A stretch of DNA of 8,635 bases from Lachnospiraceae bacterium UBA7027 (GTDB lineage: Bacteria > Bacillota > Clostridia > Lachnospirales > Lachnospiraceae): positions 1-8,635 of the forward strand of contig DLBG01000116.1 of assembly GCA_002494135.1 (NCBI GenBank). The letters run 5' to 3'. The notes beneath the pieces are model-generated. The model was not told where the DNA came from and ran no database searches. It worked only from the letters and a program-made list of their open reading frames with translations. Within the stretch, counting starts at the first letter, position 1. The number at the start of each line of letters is the position of its first letter. The translations under genes were made by a program, and so were the position numbers. Shown piece after piece: positions 1-5,919 of the stretch.

Positions 1-6
1 TGCATA

Positions 7-94
7 TTCCGCTCCAGCGGTAAGTTGATTCCGCTTCAAACGGTAAGTTCCTTTCCGCCCGTTCGGTAAGACTTTCCGCTCCAAACGGTAAGTT
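7..94 (+). repeat. Left-end subterminal repeat array of the IS (four copies)
   Basis: Four imperfect direct repeats of about 20 bp start at 7, 29, 53 and 74, with a period of 21-24 bp or about two helical turns. The common pattern is TTCCGC, a 6-8 bp variable middle, then CGGTAAG. The fourth copy, TCCGCTCCAAACGGTAAGTT at 75-94, is the form also found inverted at the right end. The third copy (53-71) is the most diverged. Such multiple end repeats are known in IS21-family elements and are thought to be transposase binding sites; that role here is inferred from the family. Confidence 0.85.
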
Positions 95-102
95 TTCTTA
101 TA

Positions 103-113
103 TATGATATAGT
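103..113 (+). promoter_or_regulatory. Candidate -10 region for istA
   Basis: Two overlapping -10-like hexamers, TATGAT at 103-108 and TATAGT at 108-113, each match TATAAT at five of six positions. They lie in an AT-rich stretch upstream of istA. No good -35 hexamer is present at 16-18 bp spacing, because that place is occupied by the innermost left-end repeat (74-94). If this is the promoter, transposase bound to that repeat could repress its own synthesis; this is inference only. Confidence 0.3.
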
Positions 114-114
114 T

Positions 115-146
115 CTTTTCGTAGTTAATAACAATTACGAAAGGAG
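115..146 (+). promoter_or_regulatory. Hairpin overlapping the istA Shine-Dalgarno sequence
   Basis: CTTTTCGTA (115-123) pairs with TACGAAAGG (136-144) to make a 9-bp stem with one G-U pair and a 12-nt loop. The 3' arm contains most of the istA ribosome binding site AAAGGAG (140-146). In an RNA carrying both arms, the site would be partly buried. Several insertion sequences use such a structure to block translation from transcripts that read in from outside; applying that idea here is inference. Confidence 0.5.
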
Positions 147-154
147 CTATGATT

Positions 155-1714
155 ATGCATGACTACAACACAATCATCGGTGTAATCGGTCTTCGGAACG
201 ATAAAGTTTCGATTCCGGTTATCCGAAAACGGTATGGCATTGGATGCAGTGGCATACAATTAATTCTTGACCGGTATAAAGAATCCGGTCTGTCCTGGGA
301 TGACATCATTAAGATGGAACCCGTACAAGTGGAGGAACTTATATATCCTCCGAAAAACGTCAGGAGAAAAGATATTCCTTTACCTGATTTTGAACGGTAC
401 TATGACCGCATGATGACCAAAGGAAGCAAAGTAAACATGTTTTACTGCTGGCTCGATTACAAAAATGAGCATCCGGATGGTTATCAGGTTTCACAGTTCT
501 ATGAACTCTTTAAGAGATTCATAGAAAAGAATTACGGCGGTGACAAAGTATCCATGCCTGTTGAACGTATTCCAGGCGAAAAGATGTATATCGACTGGGT
601 CGGCGATCAGCCTGAAATACTTGTTGATACACAAACAGGCGAAGTTAAAAAGGTACATGTCTTCACTACCACTCTTGGCGTAAGCAGTCTTGTTTATGCC
701 GAATGTTTCCTTGATGAAAAACTTCCGAATTTCATGCAGGGAACAGTTAATGCAATAACGTTTTATGGTGCAGTTCCGAAGTACTTCGTACCCGACAATT
801 GCAAAACAGCGGTAACCAAACATACGAAGGACGAATTAATCCTTAATACCGCATATCAGGACCTTGAAGAATTCTACGATGTAGTAATACTACCGCCTCC
901 GGCGCGCAAGCCAAAAGGTAAGCCAACGGTTGAAAACCATGTCCGTTATCTTGAAACTCATCTGATAGAGAAACTGAAAGAAAATATCTTCACTTCTCTT
1001 GAGTCACTTAATGATGCGACGCAAAAAATAATAGCGGACATCAACAGACGAGAGTTTCAAAAGATGGTCGGATCCAGAATGGATGCATACCTTAGGTATG
1101 ACAAACCGCAAATGAAACCGCTGCCAGGCGATAAGTATTCAACATGCGATTATAAATACATTCTGAAAGTACCTGATAACTATCATCTTGAGTATGATGG
1201 CCACTATTACTCTGTATTGTACACATATCGTGGACAGCCTGCAATTGTAAAGGCTACCCCTACAGAGATAATAATCTGTGACCGTAATAACAGGTTCATC
1301 TGTAAACACAGACGTTCCTATAAGGATTTTCCTAAATACATCACAGACGACAGTCATATGAAGCCTGAACATCTCTATTACAAAGAAGTAAATGCCCGTG
1401 ATGGCGCTTATTATCGTCGGTGGGCATCTGCCTACGGAGAATACACAGAAGAGCTGATTGATCAGGTTCTTCGTTCTGCAAGGCACGAGGAACAGGCTTA
1501 TAACAGTTGTGCGGGAATTCTTCATTCCTGCAAAGGGATTCCTCACGGTATTGTTGAGGAAGCATCCCGCAAATGTATCGAAATGCATGCCTGCAAGTAT
1601 TCATACTTTAAACGAGTCCTCGGAAATGTTGTGAATAACATCGATTCCGAAAACGGAAAAGCCCCATCACTTCCGCCTCATGAAAATATCAGAGGAAAGG
1701 ACTTCTACAAGTAA
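155..1714 (+). CDS. istA: IS21-family DDE transposase IstA
   Basis: IstA is the DDE-type recombinase that cuts and joins the element ends together with IstB. The product is 519 residues, normal for the family. An N-terminal helix-turn-helix-like region covers roughly residues 15-45 and a second DNA-binding-like helical region about 75-125. The RNase H-fold core follows. The catalytic triad is visible as D147 (in YIDWVGD), D214 (in VPDN) and E260 (in GKPTVENHVRYLE), giving spacings of 67 and 46 residues. The C-terminal part is basic and β-rich. I chose ATG 155 because AAAGGAG at 140-146 stands 8 nt upstream of it. An in-frame ATG at 149 is only 2 nt from that site. istB follows after 11 nt. 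No frameshift or internal stop is seen, so the gene looks functional. Confidence 0.93.
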   Translation: MHDYNTIIGVIGLRNDKVSIPVIRKRYGIGCSGIQLILDRYKESGLSWDDIIKMEPVQVEELIYPPKNVRRKDIPLPDFERYYDRMMTKGSKVNMFYCWLDYKNEHPDGYQVSQFYELFKRFIEKNYGGDKVSMPVERIPGEKMYIDWVGDQPEILVDTQTGEVKKVHVFTTTLGVSSLVYAECFLDEKLPNFMQGTVNAITFYGAVPKYFVPDNCKTAVTKHTKDELILNTAYQDLEEFYDVVILPPPARKPKGKPTVENHVRYLETHLIEKLKENIFTSLESLNDATQKIIADINRREFQKMVGSRMDAYLRYDKPQMKPLPGDKYSTCDYKYILKVPDNYHLEYDGHYYSVLYTYRGQPAIVKATPTEIIICDRNNRFICKHRRSYKDFPKYITDDSHMKPEHLYYKEVNARDGAYYRRWASAYGEYTEELIDQVLRSARHEEQAYNSCAGILHSCKGIPHGIVEEASRKCIEMHACKYSYFKRVLGNVVNNIDSENGKAPSLPPHENIRGKDFYK

Positions 1715-1725
1715 AGGTGAATACT

Positions 1726-2475
1726 ATGAGAAAAATACAGTTAACTGCTGAAGAGATGGTTATTATTGATCGCCTCAAACAGATGAAAATGTCAGGTATG
1801 GCTGAAGCTTATGAAGAACAGATACGAAATCCTAACTCTGATCTTTCTGGCTTCTATGAAAGATTTTCAAGCATCGTGAACTTCGAATGGGAACTACGTT
1901 TCAATAAAAAGTTCAACCGGTTTCTCAAAAAGGCAACTCTCCGGTATCCTCAGGCATCATTTGATGACACGATATACGAACCGGACAGAATGCTTGATAC
2001 CGAAACAATTGAGTTGCTCGCAACCTGTAAATGGCTTGATGAAGGACGTAATCTCCTTATTACGGGTGCAACCGGTGCAGGGAAATCTTATATATCAAAC
2101 GCATTATGTATTGCAGCAATCAGGCAGTTCAAAACTGCAAAGTACATAAGAGCAAACACGATGATGAGCGAAATGGATCAGGCGCGTATCAAAGGCACTT
2201 ACCTTGAATACGTCAATCATATGGCCAACTTAGATTTATTGGTCATTGATGATTTTGGACTGATGGATCTTGATCTCGATAAATGCCGTGACTTCTTTGA
2301 AGTGATAGACAGCCGTGACAATCGCAAATCAACCATCATCGTATCTCAGTTACCGGTTAAATCCTGGTACGATTTATTCGCTGATAATACATATGCAGAT
2401 GCATGTCTGGACCGTATCATACACAAGGCGTTCCGCCTTGAACTGAACGGAAAGAACATGCGTAACCCGGGTTAA
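1726..2475 (+). CDS. istB: IS21-family helper ATPase IstB
   Basis: IstB is a DnaA/DnaC-like AAA+ ATPase that binds and remodels target DNA and stimulates IstA. From ATG 1726 it has 249 residues, standard for IstB. A helical N-terminal domain covers about residues 10-85. It is followed by Walker A GATGAGKS (about 114-121), Walker B LLVIDDFG (about 171-178), a sensor-I-like STIIVSQLP segment (about 202-210) and the conserved LDRIIH element (about 229-234) that carries the family's C-terminal arginine. ATG 1726 is preferred because AAAGGTGA at 1713-1720 sits at good spacing. A GTG at 1717, in frame and 2 nt after the istA stop, is an alternative start that adds three residues. The stop lies 6 nt before the right-end repeat array. 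Both IS genes probably form one transcript. Confidence 0.94.
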   Translation: MRKIQLTAEEMVIIDRLKQMKMSGMAEAYEEQIRNPNSDLSGFYERFSSIVNFEWELRFNKKFNRFLKKATLRYPQASFDDTIYEPDRMLDTETIELLATCKWLDEGRNLLITGATGAGKSYISNALCIAAIRQFKTAKYIRANTMMSEMDQARIKGTYLEYVNHMANLDLLVIDDFGLMDLDLDKCRDFFEVIDSRDNRKSTIIVSQLPVKSWYDLFADNTYADACLDRIIHKAFRLELNGKNMRNPG

Positions 2476-2481
2476 TGTAAA

Positions 2482-2551
2482 AACTTACCGTTTGGAGCGG
2501 ACAGCCTTACCGCTATCGCGGATTGGCTGTTCCGTTCAAGCGGAATATGCA
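2482..2551 (-). repeat. Right-end subterminal repeats of the IS
   Basis: Three copies of the end repeat occur in inverted orientation. The innermost, at 2482-2501, is the exact complement of the innermost left copy over 20 bp. A middle copy at 2505-2522 reads TCCGCGATAGCGGTAAGG on the minus strand. The outer copy reads TTCCGCTTGAACGG on the minus strand (2532-2545) and merges with the terminal 13-bp inverted repeat. The left end has four copies and the right end three, so the two ends are not equivalent. Confidence 0.8.
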
Positions 2552-2632
2552 AATGATACGATTAAAGTTTTTCCGAAAATCAATACTCAGGCGGCAAATG
2601 GGTGATATGCAGATGAATACTGCAAAAACCTG

Positions 2633-2662
2633 AGGTGCAAGCAACATGGATTTGCACCTTTT
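2633..2662 (+). terminator. Stem-loop with short T run, possible weak terminator
   Basis: AGGTGCAA (2633-2640) pairs perfectly with TTGCACCT (2652-2659) across an 11-nt loop, and the stem runs into TTTT at 2659-2662. This could terminate transcription entering from upstream, including IS read-through. The T run is short and the loop large, so it may instead be a regulatory hairpin or an operator-like inverted repeat. Confidence 0.4.
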
Positions 2663-2673
2663 GCTGACCAAAA

Positions 2674-2701
2674 TATACCAAAGTATGCCAATTTATGCCA
2701 A
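2674..2701 (+). repeat. Three helically phased TATRCCAA direct repeats
   Basis: TATACCAA at 2674-2681, TATGCCAA at 2684-2691 and TATGCCAA at 2694-2701 start exactly 10 bp apart, about one helical turn. They lie 44 bp upstream of the phosphatase start, in a place suited to binding a transcription factor on one face of the DNA. The repeat is seen directly; a regulatory role is inferred. Confidence 0.55.
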
Positions 2702-2744
2702 GGTTCAAAATGGTGAAATGCTTGAAAACACGAGGTTTTAAGGG

Positions 2745-3212
2745 ATGATAAAGGTTTTGTTCGTCTGCCACGGCAACATCTGTCGTTCGCCCATGGCGGA
2801 ATACATCATGAAAGATTTAGTGAAAAAAGAAGGATTATCGGATATAATCTATGTGGAGTCCGCAGCGACTTCGACGGAGGAACTCGGTAATCCGGTATAT
2901 CCGCCTGCGCGGGATGAGTTAAAAGCGCACGGAATCAGCTGTAAGGGCCATGCGGCCAGACAGGTGAGACGCACGGATTATGACCGGTTTGACTATATTA
3001 TTGCGATGGAAGACATCCATTACCGGATTATGCGTGATCGCTTTTTTGACGGAAAAGCGGATAAAATCTCCTTATGCATGGATTACAGTTCAAGACCCGG
3101 GACACAGATTGCCGATCCGTGGTATACGGGCGATTTCGTGACTGCATACAATCAGATTCTCGAAGGCTGCAGCGGATTGTTGGAAACGATTAAGAAGGAG
3201 CACTCACTATGA
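2745..3212 (+). CDS. Low-molecular-weight protein tyrosine phosphatase
   Basis: A cytoplasmic phosphatase of the LMW-PTP family, which removes phosphate from protein phosphotyrosine through a cysteinyl-phosphate intermediate. The P-loop CHGNICRS begins at residue 8, with nucleophile C8 and phosphate-binding R14 in the C-X5-R pattern. The general acid loop DPWY is at 124-127, with D124 as the likely proton donor. At 155 residues the length is normal for the family. A GAGG at 2732-2735 gives acceptable spacing to ATG 2745. Its TGA stop overlaps the ATG of the next gene, which suggests translational coupling with the membrane glycosyltransferase-like protein. Related enzymes (Wzb, PtpA, YwlE types) act in exopolysaccharide control or on protein arginine phosphate, and I cannot tell which applies. 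The relatives include arsenate reductases, but the DPWY acid loop and genomic setting favour a phosphatase. Confidence 0.9.
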   Translation: MIKVLFVCHGNICRSPMAEYIMKDLVKKEGLSDIIYVESAATSTEELGNPVYPPARDELKAHGISCKGHAARQVRRTDYDRFDYIIAMEDIHYRIMRDRFFDGKADKISLCMDYSSRPGTQIADPWYTGDFVTAYNQILEGCSGLLETIKKEHSL

Positions 3213-4732
3213 AAAAAAGCGGACAGGCTGCAAAGGGATTACTGATTGCCTTTTATGCAGTTCTTTCCGTTACCCTTTTCTTAGTGATTGTCGTTTCCAT
3301 AGGGCACCCCCTGAATAACCTGTTTCCCTGGCAGATGGCTGTCGGGTCGGTTACGCTTGCGGGTGTTTTTTTACTGCTTATGAAATTCCGGAATAAAATT
3401 CCGAAAATCCCCGTATGGGGGTATATCATTTTTCTTATACTGTTCGGAACCGGCCTTTTTGTGATTTGCATCCTTCACGGCAATCATTATCATTTTGCGG
3501 GAGATTATGAGATTTTCTATATTTCCGCAACCGAGGCGGCAGAAGGACGACAGCTGTCGTACGATTTGTATTTCAGGACCTACGGAAACAACACGATACC
3601 GATGCTTTTGTTATCTGCGGTAATTAAAATAGCCGGAGTGACGGGAATCGATGAATTCTATCTGTTACTGCCCATAAGTATCGGGCTCGTTCTTTCGGCA
3701 ACCTGGGCGATCGGATACCTGCTTGACTTAAGGGGGCTCGGAAAATTCCGCGTTCCGGCTGCGGTAGTCATGGCTGCCTGCCTTCCTGTTTATGTTTTTA
3801 CCAATACGTTTTATACGGATACGATGACCTTCGGAATCGGAATCACGGCGACCGCGCTTTTGGTTCTTTCTTACCGGGCTAAAAAAGCAGGGGTGGTGTA
3901 TGCCGTTTTGGCTTCCGTTCTGGTCATTTGGGGTGCCAACTGGAAAATAACCTGTATCATACCGCTTATAGCACTTGCTTGCGTAGAACTGGCCGACAGC
4001 CTCTTAAAAGGGCTTGCCGCCATAAAAGGCAGAAATGTCTTTATCGCAAATCGCAATTTCTTAATCTTTGCAGCCTGCGCCGTTATCCTGCAAACGATAT
4101 TGTTTATTGCGGTAAGTCAGACGGAGATTTACAAACTCTCCAAAAGAGATGCAAATCCCGTGACCACGTGGATTGCCATGGGAATGATGAATGACGGAAG
4201 CTATTCCGAAAACGTGGCATTCTCCGACACCGTTAACACAGGATTTGATACGAAAGAGCAGAAGGCGGAGTTTGTAAAACAGACTATGAAAGAGCACATC
4301 GGGGAAGCTTTTTCCTTCGGCCACATTTCGGCAAAAATCCGCAGGAATTTTGCTTCCGGAACATTCTCTGCAAGTGACTATACGGTGGCGGACGGGCACG
4401 GTTCTTTGTTTTACAATCTTTTGGATCCCGGCGGAGCACATTACTGGAGGGCATGCCAGTACTGCTTTATATACATTTTTGCCATCTATCTGGTAATGCT
4501 TTATACCGGAATCTTAATTCTGATCGGGCTGATCGGAAAGAAGGAAACGGATGTCTTCCAAATTGTCCCGAAATCGAAGCTTTTGGCCGATGTGGCTTTC
4601 TTCGGGCTGTTCTTATTCCTTCTGATCTGGGAAGCCAACAACCGGCAGCTTTACAATGCACTTCCGGTACTGATTCTTGCTCTTTTCGGATATTTTACTC
4701 CCGAAGGGAAGAAAAGCACGGAGAAAGAATAG
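3209..4732 (+). CDS. Multi-pass membrane protein, probable GT-C fold glycosyltransferase
   Basis: A 507-residue integral membrane protein with about 11-13 predicted transmembrane segments. The clearest lie near residues 9-31, 69-89, 149-172, 182-199, 228-246, 283-302, 416-442, 459-476 and 482-496. After the third segment comes an outward-loop motif GDYEIFY (98-104). An acidic residue in the first external loop is the catalytic signature of GT-C enzymes such as the PMT/ArnT groups, which transfer sugars from lipid-phosphate donors. A soluble stretch of about 110 residues (305-415) precedes the last helices. The C-terminal WEANNRQLYNALP (474-486) resembles the closing motif of these families. 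ATG 3209 overlaps the phosphatase stop and has AAGGAG at 3195-3200. Donor and acceptor are unknown. A lipid or polymer transporter-type membrane protein is the alternative. The GT-C call rests on topology and motif likeness, not on a clear family match. Confidence 0.6.
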   Translation: MKKSGQAAKGLLIAFYAVLSVTLFLVIVVSIGHPLNNLFPWQMAVGSVTLAGVFLLLMKFRNKIPKIPVWGYIIFLILFGTGLFVICILHGNHYHFAGDYEIFYISATEAAEGRQLSYDLYFRTYGNNTIPMLLLSAVIKIAGVTGIDEFYLLLPISIGLVLSATWAIGYLLDLRGLGKFRVPAAVVMAACLPVYVFTNTFYTDTMTFGIGITATALLVLSYRAKKAGVVYAVLASVLVIWGANWKITCIIPLIALACVELADSLLKGLAAIKGRNVFIANRNFLIFAACAVILQTILFIAVSQTEIYKLSKRDANPVTTWIAMGMMNDGSYSENVAFSDTVNTGFDTKEQKAEFVKQTMKEHIGEAFSFGHISAKIRRNFASGTFSASDYTVADGHGSLFYNLLDPGGAHYWRACQYCFIYIFAIYLVMLYTGILILIGLIGKKETDVFQIVPKSKLLADVAFFGLFLFLLIWEANNRQLYNALPVLILALFGYFTPEGKKSTEKE

Positions 4733-4734
4733 TT

Positions 4735-4763
4735 TTGCTTAATCCCCTTACTTTTGGTAAAAT
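4735..4763 (+). promoter_or_regulatory. Candidate sigma-A promoter of the cheW-like/his run
   Basis: TTGCTT (4735-4740) and TAAAAT (4758-4763) are separated by 17 bp, 25 bp upstream of the cheW-like start. The -10 box matches the consensus at five of six positions and the -35 box only at three. The site starts right after the stop of the preceding gene, and no terminator is seen between them. Read-through from the upstream unit is therefore also possible. Confidence 0.45.
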
Positions 4764-4787
4764 ACGTAAGGAAAGGTTGGACGTAAT

Positions 4788-5243
4788 ATGGATATTTTAG
4801 AATTCAAATTAAGCGGCAATACCTTCGGAATTCCCGTGGATATGGTTCGCGAAATCATCCCTTATCAGGACACGACGCCTGTGCCGAATTCCAACACATG
4901 CGTGGAAGGAATCTTTATGCCGCGTGACGTGATTATTACGGCAATTGACCTGTCCGTGTATTTAAAACGCGATAAAACACCCGGAACCGGGCTTTTTGTT
5001 ATCACAAATTACCGGAATCTGGATGTTGCTTTTCATGTGGAGGCGGCGCTCGGAATCATCCGGCCGGAAGAGAGCGAAATTGCGTCTTTGGATAACACAC
5101 TCGGGGTGGATGAGGCGCATATCGCAAAAGGTGTCATCCGTTACGGGGACCATTTAACCATCCTTCTTGACTTTGATAAAATCATCGCACAGATTCAGCC
5201 GGATTTACTCTCCGAAGAGGAGATGGCTGCTCTGCTGGGATAG
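4788..5243 (+). CDS. CheW-like chemotaxis coupling protein (single domain)
   Basis: A 151-residue soluble protein that appears to be one CheW domain from end to end. CheW adaptors link chemoreceptors to the CheA kinase at the cytoplasmic side of the membrane. Features typical of the fold are the opening LEFKLSGNTFGIPVDMVREII (β-strands leading to the helix), PNSNTCVEGIFMPRDVIITAIDLSVYL (about 33-60), and the closing LTILLDFDKII near 124-134. The usual G-x-(I/V)-x-x-R-G segment is present as VEGIFMPRD, where the arginine is kept but the glycine after it is replaced by aspartate. There is no response-regulator domain, so it is not a complete CheV. A short acidic tail (SEEEMAALLG) follows. ATG 4788 has GGAAAGG at 4770-4776. 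hisH starts 8 nt after the stop. No other chemotaxis or motility genes lie in the window, so its partner is unknown. Confidence 0.82.
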   Translation: MDILEFKLSGNTFGIPVDMVREIIPYQDTTPVPNSNTCVEGIFMPRDVIITAIDLSVYLKRDKTPGTGLFVITNYRNLDVAFHVEAALGIIRPEESEIASLDNTLGVDEAHIAKGVIRYGDHLTILLDFDKIIAQIQPDLLSEEEMAALLG

Positions 5244-5251
5244 GAGATAAA

Positions 5252-5857
5252 ATGATAGCGATTATTGATTACGACGCAGGGAACATGAAGAGCGTACAGA
5301 AAGCTCTCGATTATCTCGGCGCAGACTATACGGTGACGAGAGACGTCGAAAAACTGCGCGCGGCGGACAAACTGATTCTTCCGGGTGTCGGGGCTTTCGG
5401 GGATGCGATGAATGCGCTTAACTCGTTCGGATTGACCGGGGAAATCAAAAATCTTGTAAAATCCGGCAAACCCATTCTCGGCATCTGCCTCGGAATGCAG
5501 ATTCTGTTCGAGCAAAGCGAGGAAACTCCCGGAGTGGAAGGACTTTCCCTGCTGCCGGGCAGGGTGGTTCGTTTCTCGGATTCTTACGGGCTGAAAATCC
5601 CGCAAATCGGCTGGAATTCCATTCATTTACCGAGAGAGTCAAAACTCTTTGCGGGTATTAAGGAAGACAGTTACGTATATTTTGTTCATTCGTATTATGT
5701 AAAAGCGGCCGATGAGAATATCGTGGCGGCGGACTGCGAGTACGGAGATCATGTTCATGCGGCCGTTGAGAGCGGGAATATTTATGCCTGCCAGTTCCAT
5801 CCCGAAAAGAGTTCGGATGTCGGACTTGCCATACTGAAGAATTACATAGATTTATAA
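5252..5857 (+). CDS. hisH: Imidazole glycerol phosphate synthase, glutamine amidotransferase subunit HisH
   Basis: HisH hydrolyses glutamine and passes the ammonia to HisF in the fifth step of histidine synthesis, which also yields the purine intermediate AICAR. It is a class I glutamine amidotransferase. The triad is visible as C79 in GICLGMQ, H183 in QFHPEKS and E185. The PGVGAFGDAM segment (44-53) is the family's N-terminal signature and contributes the oxyanion region. At 201 residues the length is normal. ATG 5252 has AGGAG at 5242-5246, which overlaps the stop of the cheW-like gene, so the two are likely cotranscribed and perhaps translationally linked. HisF is encoded 62 nt downstream rather than immediately adjacent, and hisA, which commonly lies between hisH and hisF, is absent here. 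Confidence 0.97.
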   Translation: MIAIIDYDAGNMKSVQKALDYLGADYTVTRDVEKLRAADKLILPGVGAFGDAMNALNSFGLTGEIKNLVKSGKPILGICLGMQILFEQSEETPGVEGLSLLPGRVVRFSDSYGLKIPQIGWNSIHLPRESKLFAGIKEDSYVYFVHSYYVKAADENIVAADCEYGDHVHAAVESGNIYACQFHPEKSSDVGLAILKNYIDL

Positions 5858-5861
5858 ACGG

Positions 5862-5877
5862 ATGTTTTATAAAACAT
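5862..5877. promoter_or_regulatory. Perfect 16-bp palindrome in the hisH-hisF gap
   Basis: ATGTTTTATAAAACAT reads identically on both strands and lies 4 nt after the hisH stop and 42 nt before hisF. It looks like a dimeric repressor operator. It could also form a small hairpin in RNA, but with no loop to spare and no T run, so a terminator is unlikely. No known operator consensus was recognised. Confidence 0.45.
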
Positions 5878-5919
5878 TTCGAAAAGCACTTTACAAACAA
5901 CAGTGAAAGGATCCTGTAT

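Larger units (their letters stand above)
1..2551 (+). mobile_element. Complete IS21-family insertion sequence (istA-istB)
   Basis: The element is bounded by perfect 13-bp terminal inverted repeats, TGCATATTCCGCT at 1-13 and AGCGGAATATGCA at 2539-2551. These give the TG...CA termini typical of IS21-family elements. Inside the ends lie subterminal repeat arrays and the two-gene istA/istB layout that defines the family. At 2551 bp it is at the upper end of the usual IS21 size. Both reading frames are open, with catalytic motifs intact, so it may still be mobile. IS21 elements make short target duplications (about 4-8 bp). The right flank starts AATGATAC at 2552, but the left flank is outside the window, so the duplication cannot be checked. 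Position 1 as the true left tip is inferred from the match to the right tip. Confidence 0.93.
2552..2744. other. Non-coding spacer between the IS and the phosphatase gene
   Basis: No convincing coding frame is seen on either strand. The short minus-strand frame across this stretch has no recognisable protein and no ribosome binding site that I could identify. The spacer begins at the IS insertion point, so it is the surviving right half of whatever preceded the insertion. It holds a small inverted repeat TGCAG/CTGCA (2608-2612 with 2620-2624), a stronger stem-loop (2633-2659) and three phased TATRCCAA repeats (2674-2701). The promoter of the downstream two-gene unit should lie here, but no good -35/-10 pair stands out. 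Confidence 0.5.

Noticed and set aside
7..94. Regularly spaced repeats that could suggest a CRISPR array
   Set aside because: The repeats are imperfect, the gaps between them are only 2-4 bp and therefore hold no spacers, and inverted copies occur at the other IS end. They are IS end repeats.
1139..1588. Minus-strand open frame opposite istA
   Set aside because: It lies wholly inside the transposase gene, has an unlikely composition and no family features.
2652..2679. TTGCAC-N16-TATACC as promoter of the phosphatase gene
   Set aside because: Only three of six -35 positions match, and the box lies within the stem-loop arm. It is too weak to list as a feature.
2580..2771. Small minus-strand open frame across the spacer upstream of the phosphatase
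   Set aside because: It overlaps the phosphatase start, has no visible ribosome binding site or domain, and lies over the repeats and stem-loop. I considered a remnant of another mobile element, but nothing supports a specific family.
4733..5251. T-box or attenuator controlling the his genes
   Set aside because: There is no T-box sequence, run of His codons or terminator/antiterminator pair ahead of hisH. The upstream stretch is the cheW-like gene and a 55-bp gap.
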